Assembly (NCBI GenBank): GCA_964586835.1
Contig: CAZPIC010000003.1
Coordinates: 1 to 64,000, forward strand
DNA length: 64,000 bases
Reading direction: 5' to 3'
Origin: CAZLYF01 sp964586835
GTDB lineage: Bacteria > Bacillota > Clostridia > Christensenellales > Aristaeellaceae
Positions 44,493 through 53,240 of the stretch are shown here, piece after piece. The notes under the pieces are model-generated. The model saw nothing but the letters and a program-made list of their open reading frames with translations. It was not told where the DNA came from and searched no databases. The number at the start of each line of letters is the position of its first letter. Within the stretch, counting starts at the first letter, position 1. Position numbers and translations under genes: made by a program.

Positions 44493-46667
44493 ATGGAAAC
44501 CCGTACTTACACGATGCAGTTTGCCGGAAGACCCCTGAGCATCGAGGTGGGCAAATATGCTCAGCAGGCCTCCGGGTCTGCCCTGGTCCGTTATGGAGAC
44601 ACCGCGATCCTGGTCAGCGCCACCGTATCTGATACGGCGCGGGAAGGCATTGACTTTTTCCCGCTCAGCGTTGATTTTGAAGAAAAGCTTTACGCTGTCG
44701 GAAGAATACCGGGCGGCTTTATCAGACGGGAGGGAAGGCCCACCGAAAAGGCAATCCTGACATGCAGGCTGATTGACCGACCGCTGAGGCCGCTGTTCGA
44801 AAAGGGCATGCGCCATGACGTGCAGGTGGTGGCCACGGTGCTTTCGGTGGACACGAACAACCCCCCCGAGATCCCGGCCATGATCGGCTCTTCCGTGGCC
44901 CTGAGCATCAGCGACATCCCCTGGGCAGGGCCCACCGGCGCTGTTTTGGTGGGCAGGGTGGACGGTCGGCTTGTGCTCAACCCCTCTGAAGAAGAGCGTG
45001 CTGTCAGTGACCTGCACCTCATCGTCTCCGGCACGAAAGACGCCGTGATGATGGTGGAGGCAGGGGCTGACGAGGTCGACGAGGAGGTCATGCTCGAGGC
45101 GATCCTCTTTGCCCATGAAGCGATCAAAGAGCTGGTCGCTTTCCAGGAAGGCATGGTGGCGGAAGTCGGAAAGCCAAAAAGGGAGTTCCCGCTCTCCCGC
45201 ACGGGCGAGGATGTGGTGAGCGCGGTCCGAGCGTACGCCCTGGACAAGGTCAGGTGGTGCTTTGAGTCCTTTGACAGGGAGACGAGAAAGCAGCGCGAGC
45301 AGGAACTTAAAGATGATGTGAAAGCGCGTTTCTCGCAGGAGTTTGAAGGCCGTGAAGCGGAGCTCAGCGAAGCCCTGTACGAACTGAACAAGGAGGTCAT
45401 GCGCCACAAGATCCTCGACCAGGGGATCAGGCCTGACGGCCGGACCACGTCTGAGGTCCGTCCCATCTGGTGCGAGACGGGCATCCTTCCCCGCGCCCAT
45501 GGCAGCGCCGTGTTTACCCGGGGGCAGACCCAGGCGCTGACCGTTGTGACCCTGGGCTCCCTTCGCGATGCGCAGATGCTGGACGGGCTCTCCAACGAGG
45601 ATTCAAAGCGCTATCTGCACCATTACAATATGCCGCCCTACGCCACTGGAGAAGCCGGCAGGATGCGCTCGCCAGGCCGGCGGGAAATCGGACACGGCGC
45701 GCTTGCTGAGCGGGCGCTGGAACCGGTCATCCCCAAGGAAGAAGAGTTCCCCTACGCGCTGCGTCTTGTCAGTGAGGTCCTTTCAAGCAACGGATCCTCC
45801 TCCATGGCCTCTGTCTGCGGAAGCACCCTGTCGCTGATGGACGCAGGGGTCAAGATCAAGGCGCCTGTCGCGGGCGTCGCGATGGGTTTGATCAAGGATG
45901 ACCGCAACGGCAAGGTAGCGGTGCTGACGGATATCCTGGGCCTTGAGGATTTTCTTGGCGACATGGACTTCAAGGTAGCCGGTACCATGAGCGGCATCAC
46001 GGCCATCCAGATGGACATCAAAATCAAGGGCATCGGCCGCGAGATCCTGAGCCAGGCTCTGAAGCAGGCGTTGGAAGGCAGGCTCAGCATCCTGCGCATT
46101 ATGCTGGAGCACCTTGCAGAGCCTAGGAGCGTGCTGAGCAAGTACGCGCCGAAGATCATCACGTTCTTCATCAACCCCGACAGGATTCGCGAAGTGATCG
46201 GCCCCGGCGGCAAGATGATCAACAAGATCATTGCCGATACCGGCGTGAAGATTGATATCGAGGATGACGGCCGCGTGTCCATCGCGACACCCGACGAAGA
46301 GGCGGCGGCAAAGGCTCGCAAGATCATCGAGGGCATCGCCAAGGATATCGAGGCAGGAGAAGTCTACACGGGCCGCGTCGTGCGCATTCTCAGCACGATG
46401 GGTGCCTTTGTCGAGCTCCTTCCGGGAAAAGACGGGCTTCTTCACATCTCCAAGCTTTCCAACGAGAGAGTGGAAAAGGTGGAGGATGTCCTGAGCATTG
46501 GGGATACGGTCGAGGTCAAGGTGTCTGAAATCGATTCCCAGGGACGCATCAACCTAGTCCGTGCGGACATGACCTATGTGCGCAAGCCTGCCAGCCAGGC
46601 AGGACCGGGCGCTTTCAGAGGCCGTCCGCCCCGACGCGACGGCCGGCCGGAGCGCGAACATCGCTGA
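44493..46667 (+). CDS. pnp: Polyribonucleotide nucleotidyltransferase
   Basis: A 724-residue 3'-5' phosphorolytic exoribonuclease. Two RNase PH-like domains are present: the first with FSIEV-like start and GGFIRREGRPTEKAIL, the second with GQTQALTVVTLGS, KRYLHHYNMPPYATGEAGR and the catalytic region ILGLEDFLGDMDFKVAGT. A KH domain follows (IREVIGPGGKMINKIIADTG), then an S1 domain (GEVYTGRVVRILSTMGAFVE). The tail is rich in R, P and G. Confidence 0.97.
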   Translation: METRTYTMQFAGRPLSIEVGKYAQQASGSALVRYGDTAILVSATVSDTAREGIDFFPLSVDFEEKLYAVGRIPGGFIRREGRPTEKAILTCRLIDRPLRPLFEKGMRHDVQVVATVLSVDTNNPPEIPAMIGSSVALSISDIPWAGPTGAVLVGRVDGRLVLNPSEEERAVSDLHLIVSGTKDAVMMVEAGADEVDEEVMLEAILFAHEAIKELVAFQEGMVAEVGKPKREFPLSRTGEDVVSAVRAYALDKVRWCFESFDRETRKQREQELKDDVKARFSQEFEGREAELSEALYELNKEVMRHKILDQGIRPDGRTTSEVRPIWCETGILPRAHGSAVFTRGQTQALTVVTLGSLRDAQMLDGLSNEDSKRYLHHYNMPPYATGEAGRMRSPGRREIGHGALAERALEPVIPKEEEFPYALRLVSEVLSSNGSSSMASVCGSTLSLMDAGVKIKAPVAGVAMGLIKDDRNGKVAVLTDILGLEDFLGDMDFKVAGTMSGITAIQMDIKIKGIGREILSQALKQALEGRLSILRIMLEHLAEPRSVLSKYAPKIITFFINPDRIREVIGPGGKMINKIIADTGVKIDIEDDGRVSIATPDEEAAAKARKIIEGIAKDIEAGEVYTGRVVRILSTMGAFVELLPGKDGLLHISKLSNERVEKVEDVLSIGDTVEVKVSEIDSQGRINLVRADMTYVRKPASQAGPGAFRGRPPRRDGRPEREHR

Positions 46668-46682
46668 AAAGGGGCTGCAAAC

Positions 46683-46710
46683 ACAAGGGGAACCGCAGGG
46701 TTCCTCTTGT
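46683..46710 (+). other. 12-bp hairpin between pnp and the M16 peptidase gene
   Basis: acaaggggaacc (46683-46694) pairs fully (one G-U) with ggttcctcttgt (46699-46710) around a four-base loop. No T-run follows. It could protect the pnp mRNA 3' end or modulate expression of the next gene. Confidence 0.45.
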
Positions 46711-46725
46711 CTGTGAAGGAGATCC

Positions 46726-47967
46726 ATGACAGAGACCTATAAGCTGGACAACGGCCTGACCATCGTCCACGAGCGCCTGGGGCACCTGAGGTCCGCGGCG
46801 GTCGGGGTGTGGGTCCGGGCAGGATCGATGCTCGAGGCCCCGGAAGAAAACGGCCTGTCCCACCTGATGGAGCACATGGCCTTCAAGGGCACCCCAAAGC
46901 GCAGCCTCAGAGAGCTGGCGGAAAGGACGGACGCCATCGGAGGCCATCTCAACGCGGCAACAGGCAAACTGTACACCGCCTATTACGCCAGGGTGACGGA
47001 CGCGGACCTTCCCGTGGCCATCGACCTGCTTTCCGACATCGTCAGGGACCCCCTCCTCCTGAACGAAGAACTGGAAAAGGAAAAGAACGTCGTTCTGGAG
47101 GAGATCGCGATGGGGGAGGACTCCGCCGAAGACGTGGCAGACGACCTGATCAACGAGGCGGTTTACTTTGGGCAGCCCCTGGCCATGACGGTCATCGGCC
47201 AAAGGGAAAACATCCGCTCTTTCACACGGGACAGCCTTGTCCGCTTCAGAGACAGGTTTTACACCCCGGAAAACACCGTGGTTGCGGTAGCCGGCCGTTT
47301 TGACAAGCAGCACCTGAAGGACACCCTCGAAGCCTTTTTTGGGACCTGGCGCGGAAAAGGCCATTTGGAATATCCTCTCCATACGCCCAACGCCTCGCGC
47401 CTGGATCTTTTTCGGGATAAGGCTGCGGAGCAGGTGCACTGTTACATCGGATTCGCGGGGATTCCTCAAGACCACCCGGGCCTCTATGCACTCACAGCGT
47501 TGAGCAGCATCTTTGGAGGGGGCGTTTCATCGCGCCTTTTTCAGCGAATCCGTGAGGAACAGGGGCTTGTCTACAATGTCTATACAAGTCCGTCCTATTA
47601 CCCTACCTGCGGGGACTTCATGGTGTATGCCGCAACCTCGCCGCGCAATGTGGCAAAGGTCATGCGCCAGATCGATCTGGAAAGGGACAGGCTGCTTGAC
47701 GAAGGCGTGACAGAAAAAGAACTGCTGCATGCCAAGGCTCAACTGAAAACCAGCTTTGTCCTTTCACAGGAGAACGCCTACCGACGCATGGCGGATCTCG
47801 GGCTGAACATGCTGCTCCGGCACAGGGTGGTTCCCGCCATGAAGACGCTGAAACGAATCGAGGACATCCGGGTGGAAGACGTCAATCGCCTGGCTCGTAC
47901 GGTTCTCTCGGGTCCCGGAAACCGGGCTTTTGTGGGGAAAAAGGCTGAGAAATACCTTCGCGCATAG
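46726..47967 (+). CDS. M16 family zinc metallopeptidase
   Basis: A 413-residue pitrilysin-type peptidase like the YmxG/PqqL-type genes that follow pnp in Bacillota. The inverted zinc motif HxxEH is HLMEHMAFKG at about residue 45, with the third ligand in KNVVLEEIAMGEDSAEDVAD about 75 residues on. The C-terminal non-catalytic half (GGGVSSRLFQRIREEQGLVY) is also present. No signal peptide is seen, so it is probably cytoplasmic. Substrates are unknown. Confidence 0.92.
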   Translation: MTETYKLDNGLTIVHERLGHLRSAAVGVWVRAGSMLEAPEENGLSHLMEHMAFKGTPKRSLRELAERTDAIGGHLNAATGKLYTAYYARVTDADLPVAIDLLSDIVRDPLLLNEELEKEKNVVLEEIAMGEDSAEDVADDLINEAVYFGQPLAMTVIGQRENIRSFTRDSLVRFRDRFYTPENTVVAVAGRFDKQHLKDTLEAFFGTWRGKGHLEYPLHTPNASRLDLFRDKAAEQVHCYIGFAGIPQDHPGLYALTALSSIFGGGVSSRLFQRIREEQGLVYNVYTSPSYYPTCGDFMVYAATSPRNVAKVMRQIDLERDRLLDEGVTEKELLHAKAQLKTSFVLSQENAYRRMADLGLNMLLRHRVVPAMKTLKRIEDIRVEDVNRLARTVLSGPGNRAFVGKKAEKYLRA

Positions 47968-47991
47968 CAACGACAAAGACAGGAGAGAGCA

Positions 47992-48369
47992 TTGGACAGA
48001 CTGGAAGAAATCTTCGAGCGCCAACAGGCCTTCAATGAAGAGCTCATTCGCGTCAGGGGCCTGTCGGGCATTTCGTCGGAAGAATGGATCCAGAAATATG
48101 CGCTGGCTATGCTGGTGGAGATGGGAGAGCTGTTGGAAGAGATCAACTATAAATGGTGGAAAAACACAAAACCAACAGACATCGGCGCTGTCAAGGAAGA
48201 GCTGGCCGATATCCTGCATTTTTTTGTCAGCATGTGCCTGAAGGCCGGCATGGACGCCGAGGAGCTTCACCGACGCTATATGGGAAAAAACCAGGAGAAC
48301 TTCATGCGTCAGCGCGGACTGAGCCACAAACCCGGTTACGAGTATCCTGCCGATCCACCCTCCCCCTGA
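47992..48369 (+). CDS. Dimeric dUTPase/MazG-like pyrophosphatase
   Basis: A 125-residue all-helical NTP pyrophosphohydrolase resembling the dimeric dUTPase_2 family. Metal-binding acids are in LAMLVEMGELLEEINYKWWK (E-x2-E) and EELADILHFFVSMCL (E-x2-D). TTG start after AGGAGAGA. It would hydrolyse dUTP or a related nucleotide and limit uracil in DNA. It closes the pnp-M16 run and is followed by a hairpin at 48401. Confidence 0.8.
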   Translation: MDRLEEIFERQQAFNEELIRVRGLSGISSEEWIQKYALAMLVEMGELLEEINYKWWKNTKPTDIGAVKEELADILHFFVSMCLKAGMDAEELHRRYMGKNQENFMRQRGLSHKPGYEYPADPPSP

Positions 48370-48400
48370 TCGCCAGAAAGGCAGCTTAAATATTTCAAAT

Positions 48401-48442
48401 TTGTTGCGGGATTGTATTCAATCTTGCAACAATTGTGTTTTT
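48401..48442. terminator. 14-bp hairpin with U-rich tail overlapping the next promoter
   Basis: In RNA, ttgttgcgggattg (48401-48414) pairs along its whole length with caatcttgcaacaa (48419-48432), allowing two G-U pairs, around loop tatt. The tail ttgtgttttta follows. It therefore looks like the terminator of the M16/dUTPase unit. As DNA it is also a near-palindrome covering the next gene's -35 box. Confidence 0.6.
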
Positions 48443-48452
48443 ATCATATACT
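48424..48452 (+). promoter_or_regulatory. Promoter for the secreted DUF3298-like gene
   Basis: TTGCAA (48424-48429), 17 bp, TATACT (48447-48452). The start site would be near 48459, only some 7 bases before the ATG, so the leader is extremely short and the ribosome site is mostly at the transcript's first bases. Confidence 0.5.
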
Positions 48453-48465
48453 ATCAGGGGAGGGG

Positions 48466-49638
48466 ATGAACATGAAAGTTAAGGCCTGCGCAGTGGTGAT
48501 GGTGACCTTGATGCTGTGTTCCCTGAGCATGCTTTCCGCTGTCGGGGCGGTCACGGTCGAATCTGTGCGTGAGGAAAACGCGGGCAGTTTCGTCGTATAT
48601 CCGGTCGTTCTGGGCATCGAAGACCCGGCTGTTCAGCAGCACATCAACCAGGAGATCTTTGAGAAGAGCGAAATTGCAGCCCATCTTCAGACGCTGGCCG
48701 GCATCGGCACGGGTTCCGTGGGCCTTGAGGTCTCCTCACGGACGCGGATCTTTGAGGGCGCGAACGGGCTTTCTGTCCTTTCTGTCCTGGTGACAGCGGA
48801 GGGAAGGATGCCGGGAGGCAGGCCTGGGAGCAGCGCGCTGGCCATGCTGTTTGACCTGACGAACGGAGAAGAAATCCCGCCCTCTGCCCTGTTCACCCAT
48901 CCGGAGGAGGCGTCGGAACGCCTGGCTGACAGGATGTTCAGTGAGGTGCTGGGAGAGATATCGGACTACGCCGATGACGCGGACCTGGCGCCCGTTCCTA
49001 TGGACAATGCCTGCCTTGATGAGGGGGGCATCACGTTTTACTATCCCGCGGAAAGGTTTACCTTCCTGTCGGGCAGGAGCGGCGCGGTCAATTTCCGTTT
49101 CCATGAAATGGAAGACTTGTTGGACCTGGGCCCTCACGCGCTTCTACCGGCGCTGGGGCTTGCGGGAAGCCCCCTGTCTCCCCAGGAAGCGGCTGACAGG
49201 ATCCACGCTGCCTGTCAGGCGGGACGGCTGCCTGGGATTCCTGCGGCGATAGGGGACGAGCTGTCCGAATGCGCACGGCTCTATGGTCAGACGCTGGATT
49301 CGGAGTACTTTCCGGGGGGCGCCAGATACCAGATGGAGAGCGCGGAGTTTCGTAAAACAGGGCTGATATCCTCTGAGGAGGGTTTGTTGGTGGAAGGAAT
49401 CCTCAGTGAAAGGCTGGACCTCTATGGCATTGCGACCGGGAAGACAGGCGCTGAGGAACTGTGGGCCATCCTTGGCGAGCCTCTCTCATCGCTTCCCTTG
49501 CAGGGGGCGGCGGCTGAGCTGTACGGACTGCCGGAGGGCTTTTTGCAGAGCTATGCGATCGGGGGCAACAGCCTGAGCTTTTTGACGGATGAGGCGCAGA
49601 TCGTCAGGGCCATTTGGCTTATGGCGGAAGCGCCCTGA
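48466..49638 (+). CDS. Secreted protein with DUF3298/RsiV-like domain
   Basis: The 390-residue product starts at the ATG after AGGGGAGGGG. It has a signal peptide (VKACAVVMVTLMLCSLSML, then SAVGA). The region at about 25-205 resembles the DUF4163-DUF3298 pair seen in RsiV and PdaC: an early VVYPVVLGIEDPAVQQHIN stretch and later GGITFYYPAERFTFLSGRSG. RsiV uses this domain to bind lysozyme, but here there is no membrane anchor or sigma gene beside it. The C-terminal 180 residues are unrecognised. Confidence 0.65.
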   Translation: MNMKVKACAVVMVTLMLCSLSMLSAVGAVTVESVREENAGSFVVYPVVLGIEDPAVQQHINQEIFEKSEIAAHLQTLAGIGTGSVGLEVSSRTRIFEGANGLSVLSVLVTAEGRMPGGRPGSSALAMLFDLTNGEEIPPSALFTHPEEASERLADRMFSEVLGEISDYADDADLAPVPMDNACLDEGGITFYYPAERFTFLSGRSGAVNFRFHEMEDLLDLGPHALLPALGLAGSPLSPQEAADRIHAACQAGRLPGIPAAIGDELSECARLYGQTLDSEYFPGGARYQMESAEFRKTGLISSEEGLLVEGILSERLDLYGIATGKTGAEELWAILGEPLSSLPLQGAAAELYGLPEGFLQSYAIGGNSLSFLTDEAQIVRAIWLMAEAP

Positions 49639-49651
49639 ACACGGAGGAACA

Positions 49652-52450
49652 TTGGCATCCGCAGCGCCGCGCGCCAGGCCGGCTCAGAGCCCCAGTTCCA
49701 CCGATCGCGGAGGCGTGGTTCTTCTGCTGTTCGGTGTGCTCTCCCTTTCCTTGGGCATTGGAATGGCCCTCAGCCTCCATGTGCAGACGGTGGGGGTCTC
49801 GCTGTATATCCTGAAGTTCATGGCGCACGGCCTGGGCGGATCCCTGCCCCATGTGCCTGCGCTTTTCGCCCTATGGCTCGGCAGCCTTCTTTCGACGGCA
49901 GCAAGGCGCCATGTGAGTTTCAGGTCCTTTCTGGCTTCCCTTCTGTTCGCCCTGTGTCTTATGGGCTTTCTGACGATGATTGCACCGGCTCCCGGCTTTC
50001 GATCGCTGTTTGATTTCTGCCTCAACGCCAATACCAATGTGCACAGGGTGAGTGCCCCCGATCGCTATGCCGAATATATCTCCTGTGCGTACCAGCGTTT
50101 TTATGACGAGCGCTCGATCTCGGATGGCGGGGCTCTGGGGATGCTGCTGGCTTTTCCCGCCTGGAGGCTGCTTGGTTCGGCCGGGGGCACGGTGTTTTTA
50201 GCCCTGGCCACAGCCTTCTCCTTCTTTCTGGCTACCGGGCTGAACCCTGTTCGGATGGCACAGCGCATGAGGGAGCGCAAAGCGGGGAGCGGGGCGGAAT
50301 GGGCCGCCGATACGGTGTCCGGGGCCTTGCAGGCCAACGACCCGGCTAAGCAAGAGGACAGGGCGACCGGGCTGCGCAGGGACAGTCCGGTCGAGCCGGT
50401 CGGAGACCCCGCTGAGGTGTGGGGGAACCCCGCAGCAGCTGAGACCGACGCCGGCCAGAGAGAAGCGGACCTTCTTGCGCCCCTGGCCCAGGAGCGAAGG
50501 GCGCCGGAGGGCTTCAAGCCCACGGAGGGCGACTTTGTGGACTGGATTTTAGAAGACGAGCCTCGTGCCGCCCCCGTCAAGCGGATGGAGCCTTCGCCGA
50601 CAAGACCGGTTTCTATTCGGACAGATTTAAACGGGAGCACAGGTCTCTTTGAGCCAAACACCGGCGAAAGCCTTTCGCCCTCCCAGCCACCCGATTCGCC
50701 GCATGAAGAGGCAGGAAGGGAGATCTCCCCCAGCGAGGGCGTGCCCGGTGTGCACTCCGGGAACATCCGGCCGCAGGGGCGGCCTGGCGAGGACGAAGCT
50801 CCGGAACCTGCGGCAACGCACGGGGACGAGCGCGCTGCGGTGCCGGCACGCGCTCAAGCGTTCGAGGTCCCTGAAACACCCAAGCAGGGCGGACGGCTTC
50901 AGCGAGCGGAATACGCTGACGGAGAGCGGACTCGCTTAGACGGCACGCCGATGCCAAAGCCGGGTCCAAAACAGATGCGGCTCCCCATTACGGACTATAA
51001 CAATCCACCTGCCAGGCTTCTATCCGTGCCGGAAAACAGTGTCCAGACCAATACCACAGAGGAAGACGCTCTGCGGGCGGAAAAGCTTTTGCAGACCTTG
51101 AACAGCTTCAACATCCCCGCTCAGGTGCAGCAGATTGTCCATGGCCCTGCCATCACGCGGTTCGCCATCAGGCTTGCAGAGGGTGTCAATGTCAACCGAT
51201 TGAGAAATGTCATGGACAACATCGCTGTCGAACTGCTGGCCAAGAGCCCCATCAGGGCGGAGATCCCCATTCCCGGAACCCCGATGATCGGGATTGAGGT
51301 ATCCAACGAGCGCACTTCGATCGTATACCTCTCTGAAGTGCTGTCTTCTCAGAAAATGCGCGAGTCGCGGTCTGCGTCGATGGTTGCCTTGGGGAAAGAC
51401 ATTACAGGTGCGCCGGTGGTCTGTGAACTGATGGACATGCCCCACCTTCTCATCGCTGGGGCGACGGGGAGCGGTAAGTCTGTCTGCATCAACAGCATCA
51501 TCACCAGCCTCCTCTTTCGCGCTACGCCTGACGAGGTGAGACTGATCCTTGTGGACCCGAAGTTTGTTGAGCTGCAGCCCTATAACGACATTCCGCATCT
51601 GCTGCTGCCGGTGGTGACCGATCCCAAAAAAGCGGTGGCTGTGCTTGACTGGGTGTGCCAGGAGATGGACCAGAGATACCGGAAGCTTGAGGACTTCGGC
51701 GTGCGCAACATTGACGCATACAACAGAAAGCTGCCGCAAGACGGAGAACCGTTGCCCAGGATCGTTGTGATCGTAGACGAGATGGCGGACTTGATGGCAA
51801 GCTGCGGCAAAGCGATCGACGAGCATGTCAAACGCATCACAGCCAAGGCGAGGGCTGCCGGCATCTGCCTCATCCTGGCCACCCAGCGGCCCTCTGTGGA
51901 TGTGATTACCGGTGTCATCAAGGCAAATATCCCCAGCCGCATCGCCTTTCAGGTAAGCTCCCTGGTGGACAGCAGAACCATTCTGGACATGCCGGGAGCG
52001 GAAAAGCTTCTGGGTTTCGGGGACATGCTGTACCTGCCCCGGAATCTATCGGCGCCTAAACGCGTTCAGGGCTGCTTCTTAAGCGACCGGGAGGTGCTCA
52101 AGGTGACGGAATATGTAAAAAGCAGAAACCAGGCACGCTACCGAATGGATGTCATCGAGCACCTGGAGATGGAGGAAAGAAGCGAGGGGATCCGCCTGCC
52201 GGATGAGAGGGAGGAAGAGGACTCCGTTGACGAATTGCTTCCCAAGGCCATTGAGATGGCTGTGGAGGCCGGTCAGATGTCCATCAGCATGCTTCAGCGC
52301 GTGCTGAGGATCGGTTACAGCCGGGCGGGACGCCTGATCGATGAGATGGAAAAACGCGGGATTATCAGCGGCAATGAGGGCACAAAGCCCAGAAAAACCC
52401 TTCTTTCACGCGAGGAATACGGCATGCTAAACGATGAAGACAGCGCTTGA
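49652..52450 (+). CDS. ftsK: FtsK/SpoIIIE DNA translocase
   Basis: This 932-residue protein pumps chromosomal DNA through the division septum. The TTG at 49652, just after GGAGGA, is preferred over an ATG inside the preceding gene. Residues 20-195 carry about four membrane segments (for example VVLLLFGVLSLSLGIGMAL). A low-complexity, acidic and proline-rich linker runs to about 440. The motor has Walker A GATGSGKSVCINSIITSLL near 600 and Walker B IVVIVDEMADLMA. A C-terminal winged-helix gamma domain (MSISMLQRVLRIGYSRAGRL) reads DNA polarity. Confidence 0.95.
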   Translation: MASAAPRARPAQSPSSTDRGGVVLLLFGVLSLSLGIGMALSLHVQTVGVSLYILKFMAHGLGGSLPHVPALFALWLGSLLSTAARRHVSFRSFLASLLFALCLMGFLTMIAPAPGFRSLFDFCLNANTNVHRVSAPDRYAEYISCAYQRFYDERSISDGGALGMLLAFPAWRLLGSAGGTVFLALATAFSFFLATGLNPVRMAQRMRERKAGSGAEWAADTVSGALQANDPAKQEDRATGLRRDSPVEPVGDPAEVWGNPAAAETDAGQREADLLAPLAQERRAPEGFKPTEGDFVDWILEDEPRAAPVKRMEPSPTRPVSIRTDLNGSTGLFEPNTGESLSPSQPPDSPHEEAGREISPSEGVPGVHSGNIRPQGRPGEDEAPEPAATHGDERAAVPARAQAFEVPETPKQGGRLQRAEYADGERTRLDGTPMPKPGPKQMRLPITDYNNPPARLLSVPENSVQTNTTEEDALRAEKLLQTLNSFNIPAQVQQIVHGPAITRFAIRLAEGVNVNRLRNVMDNIAVELLAKSPIRAEIPIPGTPMIGIEVSNERTSIVYLSEVLSSQKMRESRSASMVALGKDITGAPVVCELMDMPHLLIAGATGSGKSVCINSIITSLLFRATPDEVRLILVDPKFVELQPYNDIPHLLLPVVTDPKKAVAVLDWVCQEMDQRYRKLEDFGVRNIDAYNRKLPQDGEPLPRIVVIVDEMADLMASCGKAIDEHVKRITAKARAAGICLILATQRPSVDVITGVIKANIPSRIAFQVSSLVDSRTILDMPGAEKLLGFGDMLYLPRNLSAPKRVQGCFLSDREVLKVTEYVKSRNQARYRMDVIEHLEMEERSEGIRLPDEREEEDSVDELLPKAIEMAVEAGQMSISMLQRVLRIGYSRAGRLIDEMEKRGIISGNEGTKPRKTLLSREEYGMLNDEDSA

Positions 52451-52512
52451 GGCAGCCTTATGAGATCCCCGCCAAGGAGGATGAAAAAGCCTGTTTACCC
52501 CGCGCCGCTCCC

Positions 52513-52541
52513 TTGACGCAGGGAAGGACAGGTGATAAGAT
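52513..52541 (+). promoter_or_regulatory. Promoter for the ribF-rnf operon
   Basis: TTGACG (52513-52518), 17 bp, TAAGAT (52536-52541). It is the last credible promoter before the tightly packed run of genes ending at 59442. The roughly 85-base leader shows no FMN-riboswitch core. Confidence 0.5.
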
Positions 52542-52634
52542 GCGCAGGAATTGTTCCAGCGCTTGGCTGTGGACAGACAGAATGAGGACGGTCGGCGAGG
52601 TTTGATCAAGTGGGTGGGCTCCTCCAAGGGAGAA

Positions 52635-53240
52635 ATGAGGCCTGCAGTTGTCTGCCTGGGCTTTTTTGATGGTGTGCACAGAGGACATATTGAGCTGGTC
52701 AAGACGGCAAGAGAGGTTGCGGGTTCCCGTAACCTCGTTGTATGTGTCCACACCTATGACCCTTCGCCCTTTTCTGTGATCTGCCCGGGTGCTGACATCC
52801 CGGAGCTGACCGGCTTGGAGGAAAAGTGCAGCCTTCTTGAGCAGGCCGGCGCGGAACTTGTCGCGGTGAGCAGGTTTGACAGGGAGCTGATGACCCTGCC
52901 GGGGGAACAGTTTTTTGATCGCGTTCTCCTGGGCCAACTCAATGCGCGCCATCTGGTCACGGGCTTTAACCATCGATTTGGCTTTCAGGGGGACACGGAC
53001 ACGGAAAAACTACGACGGCTTTGTCACTTAAAGGATATCGGGCTGTCCGTACTGCCACCCGTTTTGAACGCCCGGGGTGAGGCGATCTCCAGCACGGCGA
53101 TTCGTTGCGCTATCCGTGCGGGAGACATCGCCCTGGCGGAAGAAATGCTGGGAAGGCCGTGTACAGAACACATGCAAAACCGGGTGCGGCAAGCGCCGGG
53201 CTCGGAGAATGAGTATCGGTCGAATAGGGAGGTCATTTGA
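52635..53240 (+). CDS. Stand-alone FAD synthetase (RibF N-terminal domain)
   Basis: At about 201 residues it contains only the nucleotidyltransferase half of RibF: VCLGFFDGVHRGHIELV with the HxGH motif, HLVTGFNHRFGFQGDT, and ISSTAIRCAIRAGDI. The riboflavin-kinase half (normally about 110 more residues) is missing. The domain joins AMP to FMN, giving FAD. The ATG at 52635 begins the conserved domain but its ribosome site is crowded; TTG 52551 is an alternative. It is the first gene of an operon full of flavoproteins, so a dedicated flavin-supply role is plausible. Confidence 0.82.
   Translation: MRPAVVCLGFFDGVHRGHIELVKTAREVAGSRNLVVCVHTYDPSPFSVICPGADIPELTGLEEKCSLLEQAGAELVAVSRFDRELMTLPGEQFFDRVLLGQLNARHLVTGFNHRFGFQGDTDTEKLRRLCHLKDIGLSVLPPVLNARGEAISSTAIRCAIRAGDIALAEEMLGRPCTEHMQNRVRQAPGSENEYRSNREVI

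Noticed and set aside
52542..52634. FMN riboswitch before the FAD synthetase gene
   Set aside because: The leader is too short and lacks the conserved RFN core; the flavin link is from gene content only.
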